From the NCBI GenBank assembly GCA_049325275.1, contig JBMOLU010000008.1, forward strand, positions 248,001 through 312,000: a DNA stretch of 64,000 bases, in the 5' to 3' direction. Each line of letters starts with the position of its first letter. Position 1 is the first letter of the stretch. Both the position numbers and the translations under genes were made by a program. Of the stretch, positions 17,587 through 26,842 are shown one piece after another. This DNA comes from CAIQJJ01 sp049325275. GTDB lineage: Bacteria; Chloroflexota; Anaerolineae; Anaerolineales; UBA4823. The notes beneath the pieces were generated by a model, which did not search any database, was not told the DNA's origin, and saw nothing but the letters and a program-made list of their open reading frames with translations.

Positions 17587-19230
17587 ATGTACAAGACGAA
17601 CAACTTATACCAAAATGACGAAAAATGGAAAAGCGTTGCGTTAGGCAACCAGGCAAAAGAAACCATCGGGAGTTGGGGCTGCCTGCTCACATCCATCACC
17701 ATGATGTTGAATGGCGCCGGCTACAACGAAACGCCTGACACGGTCAACGAAAAGCTCAAACGAGGCGGCGGCTACGATGGTGCGCTGCTGATCCCCAGTG
17801 TGGTACCCTACCTGTATCCTAACGTCACCTACCGTACCTACGAACCGTGTGAGAACCGCCCGGCGCCAATCGGACAGATCGATGCAACCCTGGCCGCCGG
17901 AAAACCGGTGATCGTTTGCGTTGATTGGAACCCGAAGGAATCGGGTGTCCAGACTCACTGGGTGCTGCTCAAAGAACGCAAGGGCAGCAGTTACAGTATG
18001 TACGATCCCTACCGCTACCGCGGTGACGGGCCAGACAAAGAGTTGATCCTGACGGACCGCTATAAATTCCAGGGAACCACACCCGAAGAAGCCATCCACG
18101 CCGTGATCTGGTTCGACCTGGTCGGGCAGGCCGCCAAACCGCCCGAAAAGCCTAAAGTCCCTGTCCCGGCCGAAAAATTCACCGTTTACGTCGTCGAAGA
18201 CGATCTCGCCTTCCGCGCCGAACCGTCGGCCGGCGGCTATTTGCTGCGCCGTTTCATTGCCGGAACTGCGCTGATCAGCCTCGAAGCCAAAAGCACCACC
18301 CAGGCCAAAATCGGGCAGCAAGGGCAGTGGTTGCAGGTCCAGGACCCCAAGGGCGACCAGGGCTATGTCGCCGCCTGGTACGTCGCCGTGGCCGAGAAAC
18401 CCGCCCCCAGCCCGGCGCCGGTCACGCCGCCAGCGCCCGTCAAGGTGCCTGCCGGAGCGATGGTTGTGCTCCCCATGCAGGCCGACCTGGCCTTGCGCAG
18501 CCAGGCGCTCGTGGCGCCTGAAACGCTGCTCAAACGCCTGCCCGAAACCGAACAGTTGATCGTCATCGAGCCGGCCGCGCAGGCCGTGCAAAAAGTTGGC
18601 GTGGTGGGCCAATGGTTGCAGGTGAAAGACAGCAGCGGGCAAACCGGCTACGTGGCCGCTTGGTATGTCAAACTGCCGCCGGGTGCAACCCCGGCGCCCG
18701 TAACGCCCACGCAACCCGAACCCGTAAAGCCGCCGGTAACGGGTGGGGGTGCGGGAAAAGTGCAAACGACGACCGAGGATGTGGCTCTGCGCAGCCAGCC
18801 AACCGTCAGCGATGCCACGCTCATCCGCCGCCTCCCACTGGGCGCCGAACTGACCATCGCCGAAACCAACGGGCAAAGCAAGGTCGGCGTGAACAACCAG
18901 TGGCTCAAGGTAAAAGACCCGCAGGGCACCGAGGGCTACGTGGCAGCCTGGTATGTCGTCCTTGCAGGCAACCCCAACCCGCCTCCAAAGACCACGCCCC
19001 CGCCAGACAGCGGCCCGCTGGTAGTGCGTACGACGACCGAGGATGTGGCTCTGCGCAGCCAGCCGGTGGTCAGCGATACGACGCTCGTCCGCCGCCTGGC
19101 GCTCGACACACGACTGACCGTGCTCGAAGCGGGCGCCGAGAGCAAGATTGGTGTGGTCAACCAGTGGCTTAAGGTAAAAGACCCGCAAGGAAACGAAGGA
19201 TACGTTGCCGCCTGGTACGTAACAAGATAA
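17587..19230 (+). CDS. C39-like cysteine peptidase with four SH3 domains
   Basis: Residues 1-180 form a papain-like C39_2 peptidase domain with Cys32 (GSWGCLLTSITMM), His124 (QTHWVLL) and Asp140 (MYDPYRY). Four bacterial SH3-like domains follow at about 197-268, 291-362, 391-459 and 478-547, each ending in GYVAAWYV and separated by Pro-rich linkers. No signal peptide or membrane segment is visible. This is odd for SH3b proteins, which usually bind cell walls. It is the first gene of a four-gene operon, and the TIR gene starts five bases after its stop. It may cleave a peptide in the cytoplasm or be exported by an unseen route. Confidence 0.82.
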   Translation: MYKTNNLYQNDEKWKSVALGNQAKETIGSWGCLLTSITMMLNGAGYNETPDTVNEKLKRGGGYDGALLIPSVVPYLYPNVTYRTYEPCENRPAPIGQIDATLAAGKPVIVCVDWNPKESGVQTHWVLLKERKGSSYSMYDPYRYRGDGPDKELILTDRYKFQGTTPEEAIHAVIWFDLVGQAAKPPEKPKVPVPAEKFTVYVVEDDLAFRAEPSAGGYLLRRFIAGTALISLEAKSTTQAKIGQQGQWLQVQDPKGDQGYVAAWYVAVAEKPAPSPAPVTPPAPVKVPAGAMVVLPMQADLALRSQALVAPETLLKRLPETEQLIVIEPAAQAVQKVGVVGQWLQVKDSSGQTGYVAAWYVKLPPGATPAPVTPTQPEPVKPPVTGGGAGKVQTTTEDVALRSQPTVSDATLIRRLPLGAELTIAETNGQSKVGVNNQWLKVKDPQGTEGYVAAWYVVLAGNPNPPPKTTPPPDSGPLVVRTTTEDVALRSQPVVSDTTLVRRLALDTRLTVLEAGAESKIGVVNQWLKVKDPQGNEGYVAAWYVTR

Positions 19231-19234
19231 GCCC

Positions 19235-22200
19235 ATGACCCAGACAAACAGCCAAGGAAAAGCGTTTATTTCCTATTCACGCAAAGATAAAGCCTTCGTC
19301 CAGAAGCTCGAAGCCAGCCTGGAAGAACGCGGCATTGTTACCTGGGTCGACTGGGAAGGGATTCCCCTCTCCGCCGACTGGATGGCTGAGATCACGGCAG
19401 CCATCCAGGGCGCCGATGCCTTCCTGTTCGTGATCAGCCCCGATTCGCTTGCCTCGAAAGTGTGCGGGGAAGAGTTGGCCCTGGGGTTGCAGTATAACAA
19501 AAAGCTGGTACCTATCCTGCATCGCATACCCGAAAAGGACCAGCCGATGCACGAGAAGATCGCCGCCACCAACTGGGTCTACCTGCGCGAGGAGGATGAC
19601 TATGCCGGCACCTTGCCCAGGCTGGTCGAAACGATCAACACCGATCTGAATTGGGTTCACCAGCACACCCGCCTGCTTCAACGCGCCGTCGAGTGGGATC
19701 GGAAAAGGCGCAACAGCAGTTTCTTGCTCCATGGCACAGACCTCGACGAGGCCGAACGCTGGATGGCAGAAGCCAGCGGCACAGATAACCGCCTGGTAAC
19801 GCCGTTGCAGCTCGAGTATATCCGTGCCAGCCGCCAGCAGGCAACCAAACGCCAACGTACCCTGCTGGCAGGCGTATCGGTGGCCCTGGTGATCAGCATC
19901 TTTCTGGCGGTTGCTGCCGCCGTCCAACGCGGCGCCGCCGTGCGCAACGCCGAATTGGCCGCCAACAACGCCGGTACGGCTGTGGCCAACCAGGAGCTTG
20001 CCAACAGGAACGCCGAACTGGCGCAAAACAATGCCTTCACCGCCGTGGCCAACCAGGAACTTGCCAACAAGAATGCCGAACTGGCGCAAAATAACGCTTC
20101 GACTGCGGTGGCAAACGAACAGGCCCGTGCCACGCAGCAAGCAATTGCCGTTGCCAACGAACAATTGGCCAAAGAAAACGAGCGCCGCGCCGTGGCCCAA
20201 CGTGGCGCGGCACAGGCGCAACTGGTACAACAGCAGCCGGCGCGGCTTTTTTCCAGCACGCTGTTGGCCTTGTTCAGCCTGGATATTTCCCCGTCGCAAG
20301 TCGGCGAGGAAGTGTTACGCCAAAACCTGAGCCTGATGTCCGTTCCGCTGGCAAGCATGCAACAGGCAGCGAGCGTTTCCTCGATGGGCTTCAGCCCAGA
20401 TGGAAAAGCCATCATCAGCACCGGGGACGGAAACGCCGCTTACATCTGGCGTGCAGATACAGGCGAAAAGTTAGCCGAGTTGGCTCACGACGGGAAGGTC
20501 AATATTGGTTTGTATTCGCCGGACGGGCAGTGGATCGTTACCGGCAGCGATGACGGCACCGCCCGGCTGTGGAACGCCGGCGACTACGCAAACATCGCCC
20601 AATACGAGGCGCCCCTAAACACGCCCGATGATCTCAAGCAGGTAGCCGATATCGCCATAACCGCCGATAGTCGCTACCTGGCTGTCGGGCGCAAAAGTGG
20701 CACCGTTACCGTCATCGACCTCACCAACGGCAGAATCATCAAACAGCTGCCCAACCCGGGCAAAGTCAACGATGTAGCCTTCAGCCGCAACGGCCAGCGG
20801 CTGGCCGTTGCAACCAGTAAAACAGCGGTCGTCTGGAATCCATACGTCGGGATTTCTTACCTTTCGGCCAAGCACGATGGCGAAGTCTACCAGGTCGCTT
20901 TTAGCCCCGATGGCGTTTATGTCGTAACCGCCAGCCAGGACCAGACCACCCACGTGCTTTTGCCGGACAGTGGACGCAGCGTCGCACGCCTGCAACACGA
21001 CGACTGGGTAGAATGGGTGGCCTATAGCCCGGACGGCTACAGTTTTGCAACCGCCGCAGATGATTACACGGTCCGCGTGTGGGATGCAGAAGACTACCGG
21101 GAACTGCTGCGCCTGCAGCACAGCGGTTTCGTGCAGTACGTCACGTACGATTCCAACGGCTGGTGGTTGGCTTCTTCAAGCCATGATGGCACCGCCCGCG
21201 TGTGGGACCCGGTCAGCGGGCAAGAAATGATCCGCATCCCGTTGGCCGGCAAAGGCGGGCCGCTGTGCTTCAGCCCCGATGGCCTGCGCCTGCTGACCAG
21301 CAATGAGCATGGGGAGCTTCGCCTTTGGGATGTCAGCCAACTGGAGGCGGCTTTGGCCGTGATCATAAACGACCAACTCGTCCGCAGCATCGCCTTCAGT
21401 GAAGATGGGCGTTGGCTGGTGAGCGGCACCGACGACGGTTTTGTGCGCTTGTGGAGCGTCAACAAAATTCTCGACGACGACAGTAACGAGGAATTGAAGC
21501 GCACGGTCTACCAGCTCGGCAGCGGGTTCATCCGCAACCTGCTCTTTAACCCGAACCCCCCCGTGTTGAGCGTGATCGGTGACAACACCTTGGCGAGCGT
21601 CAACCTGGAGAACTTAAGCGAGGTAAAGGCACACTTATACCCAGATACCTACTTCGTGCGCGGCGGCTACCAGCCGAGCGGGAATCTGATCGCCATCGCT
21701 AACGGCGATCACGAAACTGTCAGCCTGTATGAACCGGTGACCGGAGATTTGCTCAAGACGCTCGAGCAACCGGGTGGCGCCTATGCGCTGAGCTTCGATC
21801 CGCGCAATGAAAACGCCCTGGCCGTCGGCGGCAAAAACCAGGTCTGGTGGTGGGATGTCACCACTGCAATGACCATCACCACCATCAGGCATCCCGGTAA
21901 AATCTTGGACGTGGCCTTCAGCCACGATGGGCAGTGGTTGGCGGTCAGCAGCAACGAAGGCACGATTGGCCTGTGGAAGGTGAACCGTGACGGTGCGCAG
22001 ATCCAACTGGAATGGGTCTACGAAATGAAAAGCTCCAACGCAGTCAACGATCTCGAGTTCGATCCCCAAGGCGCTCATCTGGCAAGCGCCAGCGAGGGCG
22101 GGCTGGTGCAAATTTGGCATCTGGCCACCGGCGAGGAAATCTCCCGCCTGTCTCATCCCCTGGCCGTCAGGCGTGTTTCTTACAGCCACGATGGCCGGTT

Positions 22201-22381
22201 GCTGGCAAGCATCAGTGGAAAGCTAATTTTTATCTGGGATGCGCAGCTGCTGCCCGCCTTCCCATCCGAAAATCTGGTTGCGGCCGCCTGCCAGCGCCTG
22301 ACACACAATCTCACCACCGAGGAATGGATGACGCTGGAACTGCCCGGTGAACGAGAACCGATCTGCCCGAATTTTCCCTGA
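19235..22381 (+). CDS. TIR - transmembrane - WD40 repeat protein
   Basis: This 1048-residue protein starts with a TIR domain (1-135: FISYSRKDKAF at 11-21; VCGEELALGL with Glu79/Glu80 at the place of the NADase glutamate). One membrane helix lies at about 209-230. A repeated alpha-helical segment with NAELAxNNAxTAVANxE units covers 238-315. About 15 WD40-like blades (FSPDGxxxxTG...xWD) fill 375-1030, enough for two beta-propellers. TIR domains of this class cleave NAD or signal. The WD40 part is a likely sensor or scaffold. It starts five bases after the peptidase gene and is followed by the SLATT gene. Confidence 0.88.
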   Translation: MTQTNSQGKAFISYSRKDKAFVQKLEASLEERGIVTWVDWEGIPLSADWMAEITAAIQGADAFLFVISPDSLASKVCGEELALGLQYNKKLVPILHRIPEKDQPMHEKIAATNWVYLREEDDYAGTLPRLVETINTDLNWVHQHTRLLQRAVEWDRKRRNSSFLLHGTDLDEAERWMAEASGTDNRLVTPLQLEYIRASRQQATKRQRTLLAGVSVALVISIFLAVAAAVQRGAAVRNAELAANNAGTAVANQELANRNAELAQNNAFTAVANQELANKNAELAQNNASTAVANEQARATQQAIAVANEQLAKENERRAVAQRGAAQAQLVQQQPARLFSSTLLALFSLDISPSQVGEEVLRQNLSLMSVPLASMQQAASVSSMGFSPDGKAIISTGDGNAAYIWRADTGEKLAELAHDGKVNIGLYSPDGQWIVTGSDDGTARLWNAGDYANIAQYEAPLNTPDDLKQVADIAITADSRYLAVGRKSGTVTVIDLTNGRIIKQLPNPGKVNDVAFSRNGQRLAVATSKTAVVWNPYVGISYLSAKHDGEVYQVAFSPDGVYVVTASQDQTTHVLLPDSGRSVARLQHDDWVEWVAYSPDGYSFATAADDYTVRVWDAEDYRELLRLQHSGFVQYVTYDSNGWWLASSSHDGTARVWDPVSGQEMIRIPLAGKGGPLCFSPDGLRLLTSNEHGELRLWDVSQLEAALAVIINDQLVRSIAFSEDGRWLVSGTDDGFVRLWSVNKILDDDSNEELKRTVYQLGSGFIRNLLFNPNPPVLSVIGDNTLASVNLENLSEVKAHLYPDTYFVRGGYQPSGNLIAIANGDHETVSLYEPVTGDLLKTLEQPGGAYALSFDPRNENALAVGGKNQVWWWDVTTAMTITTIRHPGKILDVAFSHDGQWLAVSSNEGTIGLWKVNRDGAQIQLEWVYEMKSSNAVNDLEFDPQGAHLASASEGGLVQIWHLATGEEISRLSHPLAVRRVSYSHDGRLLASISGKLIFIWDAQLLPAFPSENLVAAACQRLTHNLTTEEWMTLELPGEREPICPNFP

Positions 22382-22449
22382 CCAGGCGAATGGTGGCCCA
22401 TTCAACTGAGCTTTACATAGACCGAAACGTTCAGCTATCGGAGGACACG

Positions 22450-23766
22450 ATGACCCAACAATCTCCCGAAATTCCTATTTTGAAGGTTGCCTGGACACGC
22501 TACGCCCAAATGGATGTGGCGTCTTCCGCCCGCACGCGCACACACCTGCGCTTGCGCCGCTGGATCGCCATCTTTGGCGTGCTGTCCACCCTGTTTGCCG
22601 TGCTGGTACAGGCTTACCCCGCAAATTTCCCTGTGCTGGGGAGCATCGTGCTTAAGGCGCTGTTGATTGCGGCCCCGATCACCACAGCCGGGCTGGCTTA
22701 CTTTGCCAGCAAGAAGTACGCCAGCGGAGATTGGCTGGCCCTGCGGGCCGGGGCGGAAGGCATCCAGCGCGAACTGTATACTTACCGCACCATCTTGCAG
22801 GGAACGCTCGACCGCCGAGCCTGGCTGGAAAAACGCCTTGCCGACATCCAACGCCAGGTATACCGCAGTGTGGGAGGAAAGCTCGTCCTTAAACCTTACA
22901 GCGGCAAGCTGCCACCCTACTTCAACCCCGACAACCCCAACAGCGATCCGGGCTATCACGACATCAACGGAGACGAATACTACCGTTATCGCTTGCAAAG
23001 CCAACTGGCCTGGCATATCAAAAAAGTAAACCAATACGAGACCGAGCAAACCCGCCTGACGATCTGGATTCTGCTCGCCGGCACCTCGGGAACGCTGCTG
23101 GCCGGGCTGGGGGCGCTTCCGGGCTGGACGGGCCTGACCTTATGGGTGGCCCTGACGGCATCGATCTCCGCCGCTTTCATGGCGTGGGAAGAGCTGCGCA
23201 ACCTGGAAGCCACGATCAAGAATTACAGCAAAGTCATCCTGGAACTGAACCTGCTGGCAGAACACTGGGAGAACCTCGAACCGGAAGAACGTACGCAAAA
23301 AGAATTTTTCGACATGGTGCGTTCTACCGAGGAAATTCTGTGGAGTCAAAACATCGAGTATATCAAATCGATGCAGGAGGCGCTGGCTTCAGTGCAAGAC
23401 GAAGACAACGATCTGGTCAACCAGATTTTGCGTAAAGCGCGTGAGGCTGATGCGGAAATCAAGCAATCGATCTATAACGACCTGTTGGATCGTGCAGAAG
23501 GCCGTTACGAGGAAGCCAAACAGGACGCCCGCCAGGCGTACGGCAGTGCACTCGACACAATTCGGGCAGACGCTGCATCCGAACGCGCCCAGGAGGAATT
23601 CCAGCAAATCCTCGCCGCCTCAGGGTTGATTGTTTCGGCGCTCAACGAAAATATCAAGCGCATCGCCGAGGAATTCGCCGGCATCGAGTTCGGTAAAGAA
23701 ACGCCGAAAGAAGTTCTGCACGCAAAAATGAGCCAGTACCCCAGCACCGGACAACTCAAAGGATAG
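22450..23766 (+). CDS. DUF4231/SLATT-type membrane effector
   Basis: This 438-residue protein has two pairs of membrane helices (about 39-53 with 62-85, and 202-222 with 227-246) separated by charged helices. The pattern matches DUF4231 and the SLATT group, described as SMODS- and SLOG-associated two-helix effectors thought to perturb membranes. A long charged helical C-terminus follows (250-438). The ATG at 22450 was chosen for its GGAGG site; the frame is open to 22390. It lies between the TIR-WD40 gene and a SLOG gene, the expected pairing. The function is inferred from family context. Confidence 0.72.
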   Translation: MTQQSPEIPILKVAWTRYAQMDVASSARTRTHLRLRRWIAIFGVLSTLFAVLVQAYPANFPVLGSIVLKALLIAAPITTAGLAYFASKKYASGDWLALRAGAEGIQRELYTYRTILQGTLDRRAWLEKRLADIQRQVYRSVGGKLVLKPYSGKLPPYFNPDNPNSDPGYHDINGDEYYRYRLQSQLAWHIKKVNQYETEQTRLTIWILLAGTSGTLLAGLGALPGWTGLTLWVALTASISAAFMAWEELRNLEATIKNYSKVILELNLLAEHWENLEPEERTQKEFFDMVRSTEEILWSQNIEYIKSMQEALASVQDEDNDLVNQILRKAREADAEIKQSIYNDLLDRAEGRYEEAKQDARQAYGSALDTIRADAASERAQEEFQQILAASGLIVSALNENIKRIAEEFAGIEFGKETPKEVLHAKMSQYPSTGQLKG

Positions 23767-23778
23767 CAGGAGGCCAGG

Positions 23779-26178
23779 ATGACGGAACAAACCGAGAACA
23801 CGCTTGCCGCCACCGAAATGGTTAAAGAAAACCTGGACAAAGAAAGCCTGAAAGCGAGCATTTCTAGCGCCGTCCAGGAAGCGCTACAAGAGGCCATGGC
23901 CGAAAAGAAACTGGAAATCAAACGCGCCATCGAACAGGCCGCCGAAGCGAAGGCCAGCGAAGAAGACGCGCCCGCACCCGGTGACGGACTGGACTTCAAG
24001 CGCTACGACGCCCATCCACATGCTTTTGTGGTCATGCCGTTTGGCAAAAAGAAAGGCGCTGATGGAGCGCTGTACGACTTCAACACCATCTACCAGCAAT
24101 TGATTAAGCCATCCCTCGAAGCCGCCGGGTTCGAAGCCTTCCGCGCCGACGAAGAAACCGTCTCTGGCGACATTCTCACCGACATGTTCCAGGAACTGCT
24201 GTTGGCCGATCTGGTGATTGCCGACATGAGCATCGACAACGCCAACGTGTTCTACGAACTGGGCATCCGTCACGCCTTCCGCAAACGCGGCCTGGTGCAC
24301 ATTCAAGCGGGGCGCGCCTACATGCCCTTCGATATCTTCAACGTGCGTACCATTCCCTACCACATCACCGCCGAGGGCATTCCGGACCCGGCCTTCATCG
24401 AGAAAGACCGCCAGGCAATTGTACGCGTGGCACGTGACACCTGGGCATCGGATAGCGACGCCATCCACAGTCCCATCTTCAACCTGCTCTCCGGACTGGA
24501 GGAACCTGAACGAAAAACGCTGCGCACCCCCCTGGCAACCGGCTTCTGGCGTGAATACAACGACTGGCGCCAGCGCGTGACGGTGGCGCAACGGCGAAAA
24601 CGCATCGGCGACATCTTGCTGCTTACCGAAGAGATCACCAACCCGTTGATTAAAGAGGAGGCCGTGGCCGAAGCCGGTAAGGCACTGCAAAACATGGGCC
24701 GCAACGAGCTGGCGCTGCAGCAGTACCGCAAAGGATTGGAGATCAACCCTCACAATCTCAATTTTCGCCGCCAGGAAGCGATCTTTCTCAACCGCCTCGG
24801 CCGTGTGGACGAAGCCATCGTCAAATTGGAAAACTTGCTGGCCGACGCACCCAGCGATACTGAGGCCATCAGCACCCTGGGACGCATTTACAAGGATATG
24901 TGGTCCGACTCTTGGAAGTGGGTGTCCGATCAGGCCAAGCGCCTGCAAACGGCTTTCGAGTCCTACCACTGGCTGATCAAGGCTTTTTACACCTATATCA
25001 AAGGCTACCGCTGCGACCTCGATAATACCTACCCTGGCGTGAATGCCCTGACCCTGGGCACGATCTTGCTGCACCTGGCAGAACAGTACGACGACAAAAA
25101 CGACCCCGACCCCGACATCACCGCCATCGCCAACATTTTGCCCGAACTGCGCGGTGCGCTCGTTTTTGCCCTTGAAACCCAGGCACAGGTCGAAAGCGTC
25201 GACTATTGGACGCTCGTCTCGCTGGCCGAGTTGCGCGTGATGACCGCCGACAATACCCGCAAAGTAACGCGCGCTTACCGCAAAGCGTTGACGGCCGCGC
25301 GCCGCAACACGTGGTATCTACAATCTTCACTTGCGCAGCTCGAAATGCTCATGGCGCTCAACATGCGCGTAGAGTACGTCCAGGCCGGTATGCAGGCCAT
25401 CCAGGACGAACTGCGCCGCATGGCCAAAGTAGAAGCCAACGAGGATCTGAAAGAGAAGAAGAAAAACGAAGGCAGCGAACTTCCCGCCGTCGCCAGCAAC
25501 GTCTTTGTATTTACGGGCTATGCGCTGGATACGCTGGCTTCAGAAACAGGCGAAAAGCGCTTCCCGCCGGAACGCGAGGCCGCTGTAAAGCAGGAAATCG
25601 TTGCCATGCTCAAGAAGCTGGGTGGAGGTGCCGAAGACATCGCCTTCACCGCCGGACTGGCTGCCGGCAGCGACATCATATTCGTAGAAGCGTGTCAAGA
25701 ACTGGGCATCCCGGTGGAAGTTCACTTGCCGATGGTCGAAGCACAATACATCCGTCAATTCGTCAGCCCGGCAGGCGATAAATGGGTAGAACGCTTTTAC
25801 AACTTGCGCAATAACCCGGCCATCAGCCTACGTTTCCAAGGTGAATGCGTTGGCAAACCAAGCAGCATTTACCCCAACGTCTATGCGCGCAATAACCGCT
25901 GGGCGCTGTACTCCTCGTTCCTGTGGGGCGTAGATAAAGTACGTATCATCGCTGTTTGGGATGGAAAAAGTGAACCCCCAGACGATCTCAACGGGCGCCT
26001 CGTCCAAAACATGGTCGAAAAAGCACGCGACCGCGGCATCCAGATCGAGCACATCAACGCGAATCAGTTCATCCGCCCGATAAACTTGCCCGACGCAGCC
26101 AGCTACGGCTTGCTCAACACGGGTGAAAACCAGGAGACCGAAAGCCCGTTGCGCAAACGCGCCAAAAATGCCGCTTGA
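23779..26178 (+). CDS. TIR/deoxyribosyltransferase-like, TRAFs-binding, SLOG protein
   Basis: The 799-residue protein has three parts after a helical N-terminus (1-65). Residues 80-225 form a TIR-like or nucleoside-deoxyribosyltransferase-like domain (FVVMPFGK at 83-90; ADMSIDNANVFYELGIRHA with Glu160 as catalytic candidate). Residues 270-550 are TPR-like and match the TRAFs-binding region (DUF4071). Residues 570-780 resemble a SLOG nucleotide-sensing domain (VFVFTGYALD; FTAGLAAGSDIIFVEACQELGIPVEVHLP). SLOG domains sense or make nucleotide signals for SLATT effectors. It follows the SLATT gene by 12 bases with an AGGAGG site and closes the operon. Confidence 0.78.
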   Translation: MTEQTENTLAATEMVKENLDKESLKASISSAVQEALQEAMAEKKLEIKRAIEQAAEAKASEEDAPAPGDGLDFKRYDAHPHAFVVMPFGKKKGADGALYDFNTIYQQLIKPSLEAAGFEAFRADEETVSGDILTDMFQELLLADLVIADMSIDNANVFYELGIRHAFRKRGLVHIQAGRAYMPFDIFNVRTIPYHITAEGIPDPAFIEKDRQAIVRVARDTWASDSDAIHSPIFNLLSGLEEPERKTLRTPLATGFWREYNDWRQRVTVAQRRKRIGDILLLTEEITNPLIKEEAVAEAGKALQNMGRNELALQQYRKGLEINPHNLNFRRQEAIFLNRLGRVDEAIVKLENLLADAPSDTEAISTLGRIYKDMWSDSWKWVSDQAKRLQTAFESYHWLIKAFYTYIKGYRCDLDNTYPGVNALTLGTILLHLAEQYDDKNDPDPDITAIANILPELRGALVFALETQAQVESVDYWTLVSLAELRVMTADNTRKVTRAYRKALTAARRNTWYLQSSLAQLEMLMALNMRVEYVQAGMQAIQDELRRMAKVEANEDLKEKKKNEGSELPAVASNVFVFTGYALDTLASETGEKRFPPEREAAVKQEIVAMLKKLGGGAEDIAFTAGLAAGSDIIFVEACQELGIPVEVHLPMVEAQYIRQFVSPAGDKWVERFYNLRNNPAISLRFQGECVGKPSSIYPNVYARNNRWALYSSFLWGVDKVRIIAVWDGKSEPPDDLNGRLVQNMVEKARDRGIQIEHINANQFIRPINLPDAASYGLLNTGENQETESPLRKRAKNAA

Positions 26179-26183
26179 CGCGC

Positions 26184-26233
26184 GCGCCTGTGGGACGAGG
26201 CTTTTACATTCAATGCACTCGTCCCGCAGGCGC
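26184..26233. terminator. Bidirectional terminator hairpin
   Basis: Arms GCGCCTGTGGGACGA (26184-26198) and TCGTCCCGCAGGCGC (26219-26233) pair at 14 of 15 positions across a 20-base loop. The hairpin lies between the convergent SLOG and PGDYG genes. Confidence 0.65.
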
Positions 26234-26262
26234 CACAACCGATGAAAGCGCCAGGAGAAATG

Positions 26263-26739
26263 TCAGGCTTCAACCGGAGCTAACGTCGTATGCACCTTGC
26301 CGACCGGCATGGGCCAGATTTCGCCCTTTACGCCTCGCGCCAGGTAAAAATCTCCTGCCCGGACTGTAACTGCCCCCTCCAGCGTTTCTACACGCACCTG
26401 TTGATCTTCATTCCCTTTTGTTGCTGCGGCCAGGGGCACCAAATAGGTAAGGGCCTTCTTGATGCAACGCCCCGGTGCGATGATCTGGTAACTTTCATGG
26501 AAGATTTCTTTCTCTACCGGCCACATATCTTCAGGAGCGCCAACTTCGCTGATAATGTAGTCACCCGCGCTGGCATTCAGCGTCTCTCCCCAGGGTGTTT
26601 GGATGGCGATAGACTGCGACTCGTTCGGAGAGGGGGTAAACTGCTTCACCAGGCGCTCCACGGTGCTGCGGTAAGGTTTGAAAGGTAAGGCTTCAATCAA
26701 CGGATCTTGAGATCTCAAAACAATGACGTTTGCGGTCAT
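26263..26739 (-). CDS. PGDYG-domain protein
   Basis: This 158-residue protein contains two related blocks, WGETLNASAGDYIISE and EGAVTVRAGDFYLARG, matching the PGDYG family of unknown function. No membrane or signal segment is visible. The ATG at 26739 was chosen because AGGAG precedes it; the frame is open upstream but would add a hydrophobic, unsupported stretch. It is a single gene, convergent with the SLOG operon and divergent from the DUF1638 gene. Confidence 0.7.
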   Translation of the reverse strand: MTANVIVLRSQDPLIEALPFKPYRSTVERLVKQFTPSPNESQSIAIQTPWGETLNASAGDYIISEVGAPEDMWPVEKEIFHESYQIIAPGRCIKKALTYLVPLAAATKGNEDQQVRVETLEGAVTVRAGDFYLARGVKGEIWPMPVGKVHTTLAPVEA

Positions 26740-26794
26740 GCTGCTCCTGATAAAAAAGAAAAATTGAGCGAAGTACGTCCTACACATAAGTGAT

Positions 26795-26800
26795 TATAAT
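26795..26800 (+). promoter_or_regulatory. Candidate -10 box for the DUF1638 gene
   Basis: TATAAT preceded by TGAT lies 43 bases upstream of the ATG, in the 103-base divergent gap. Confidence 0.4.
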
Positions 26801-26842
26801 TCCAGCACGATCAAATAGCAACCAAGAGAGCCACACAACAAC

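Noticed and set aside
17641..19236. 531-codon frame opposite the C39/SH3 gene
   Set aside because: It mirrors the repetitive SH3 region and has no recognisable domain or ribosome-binding site.
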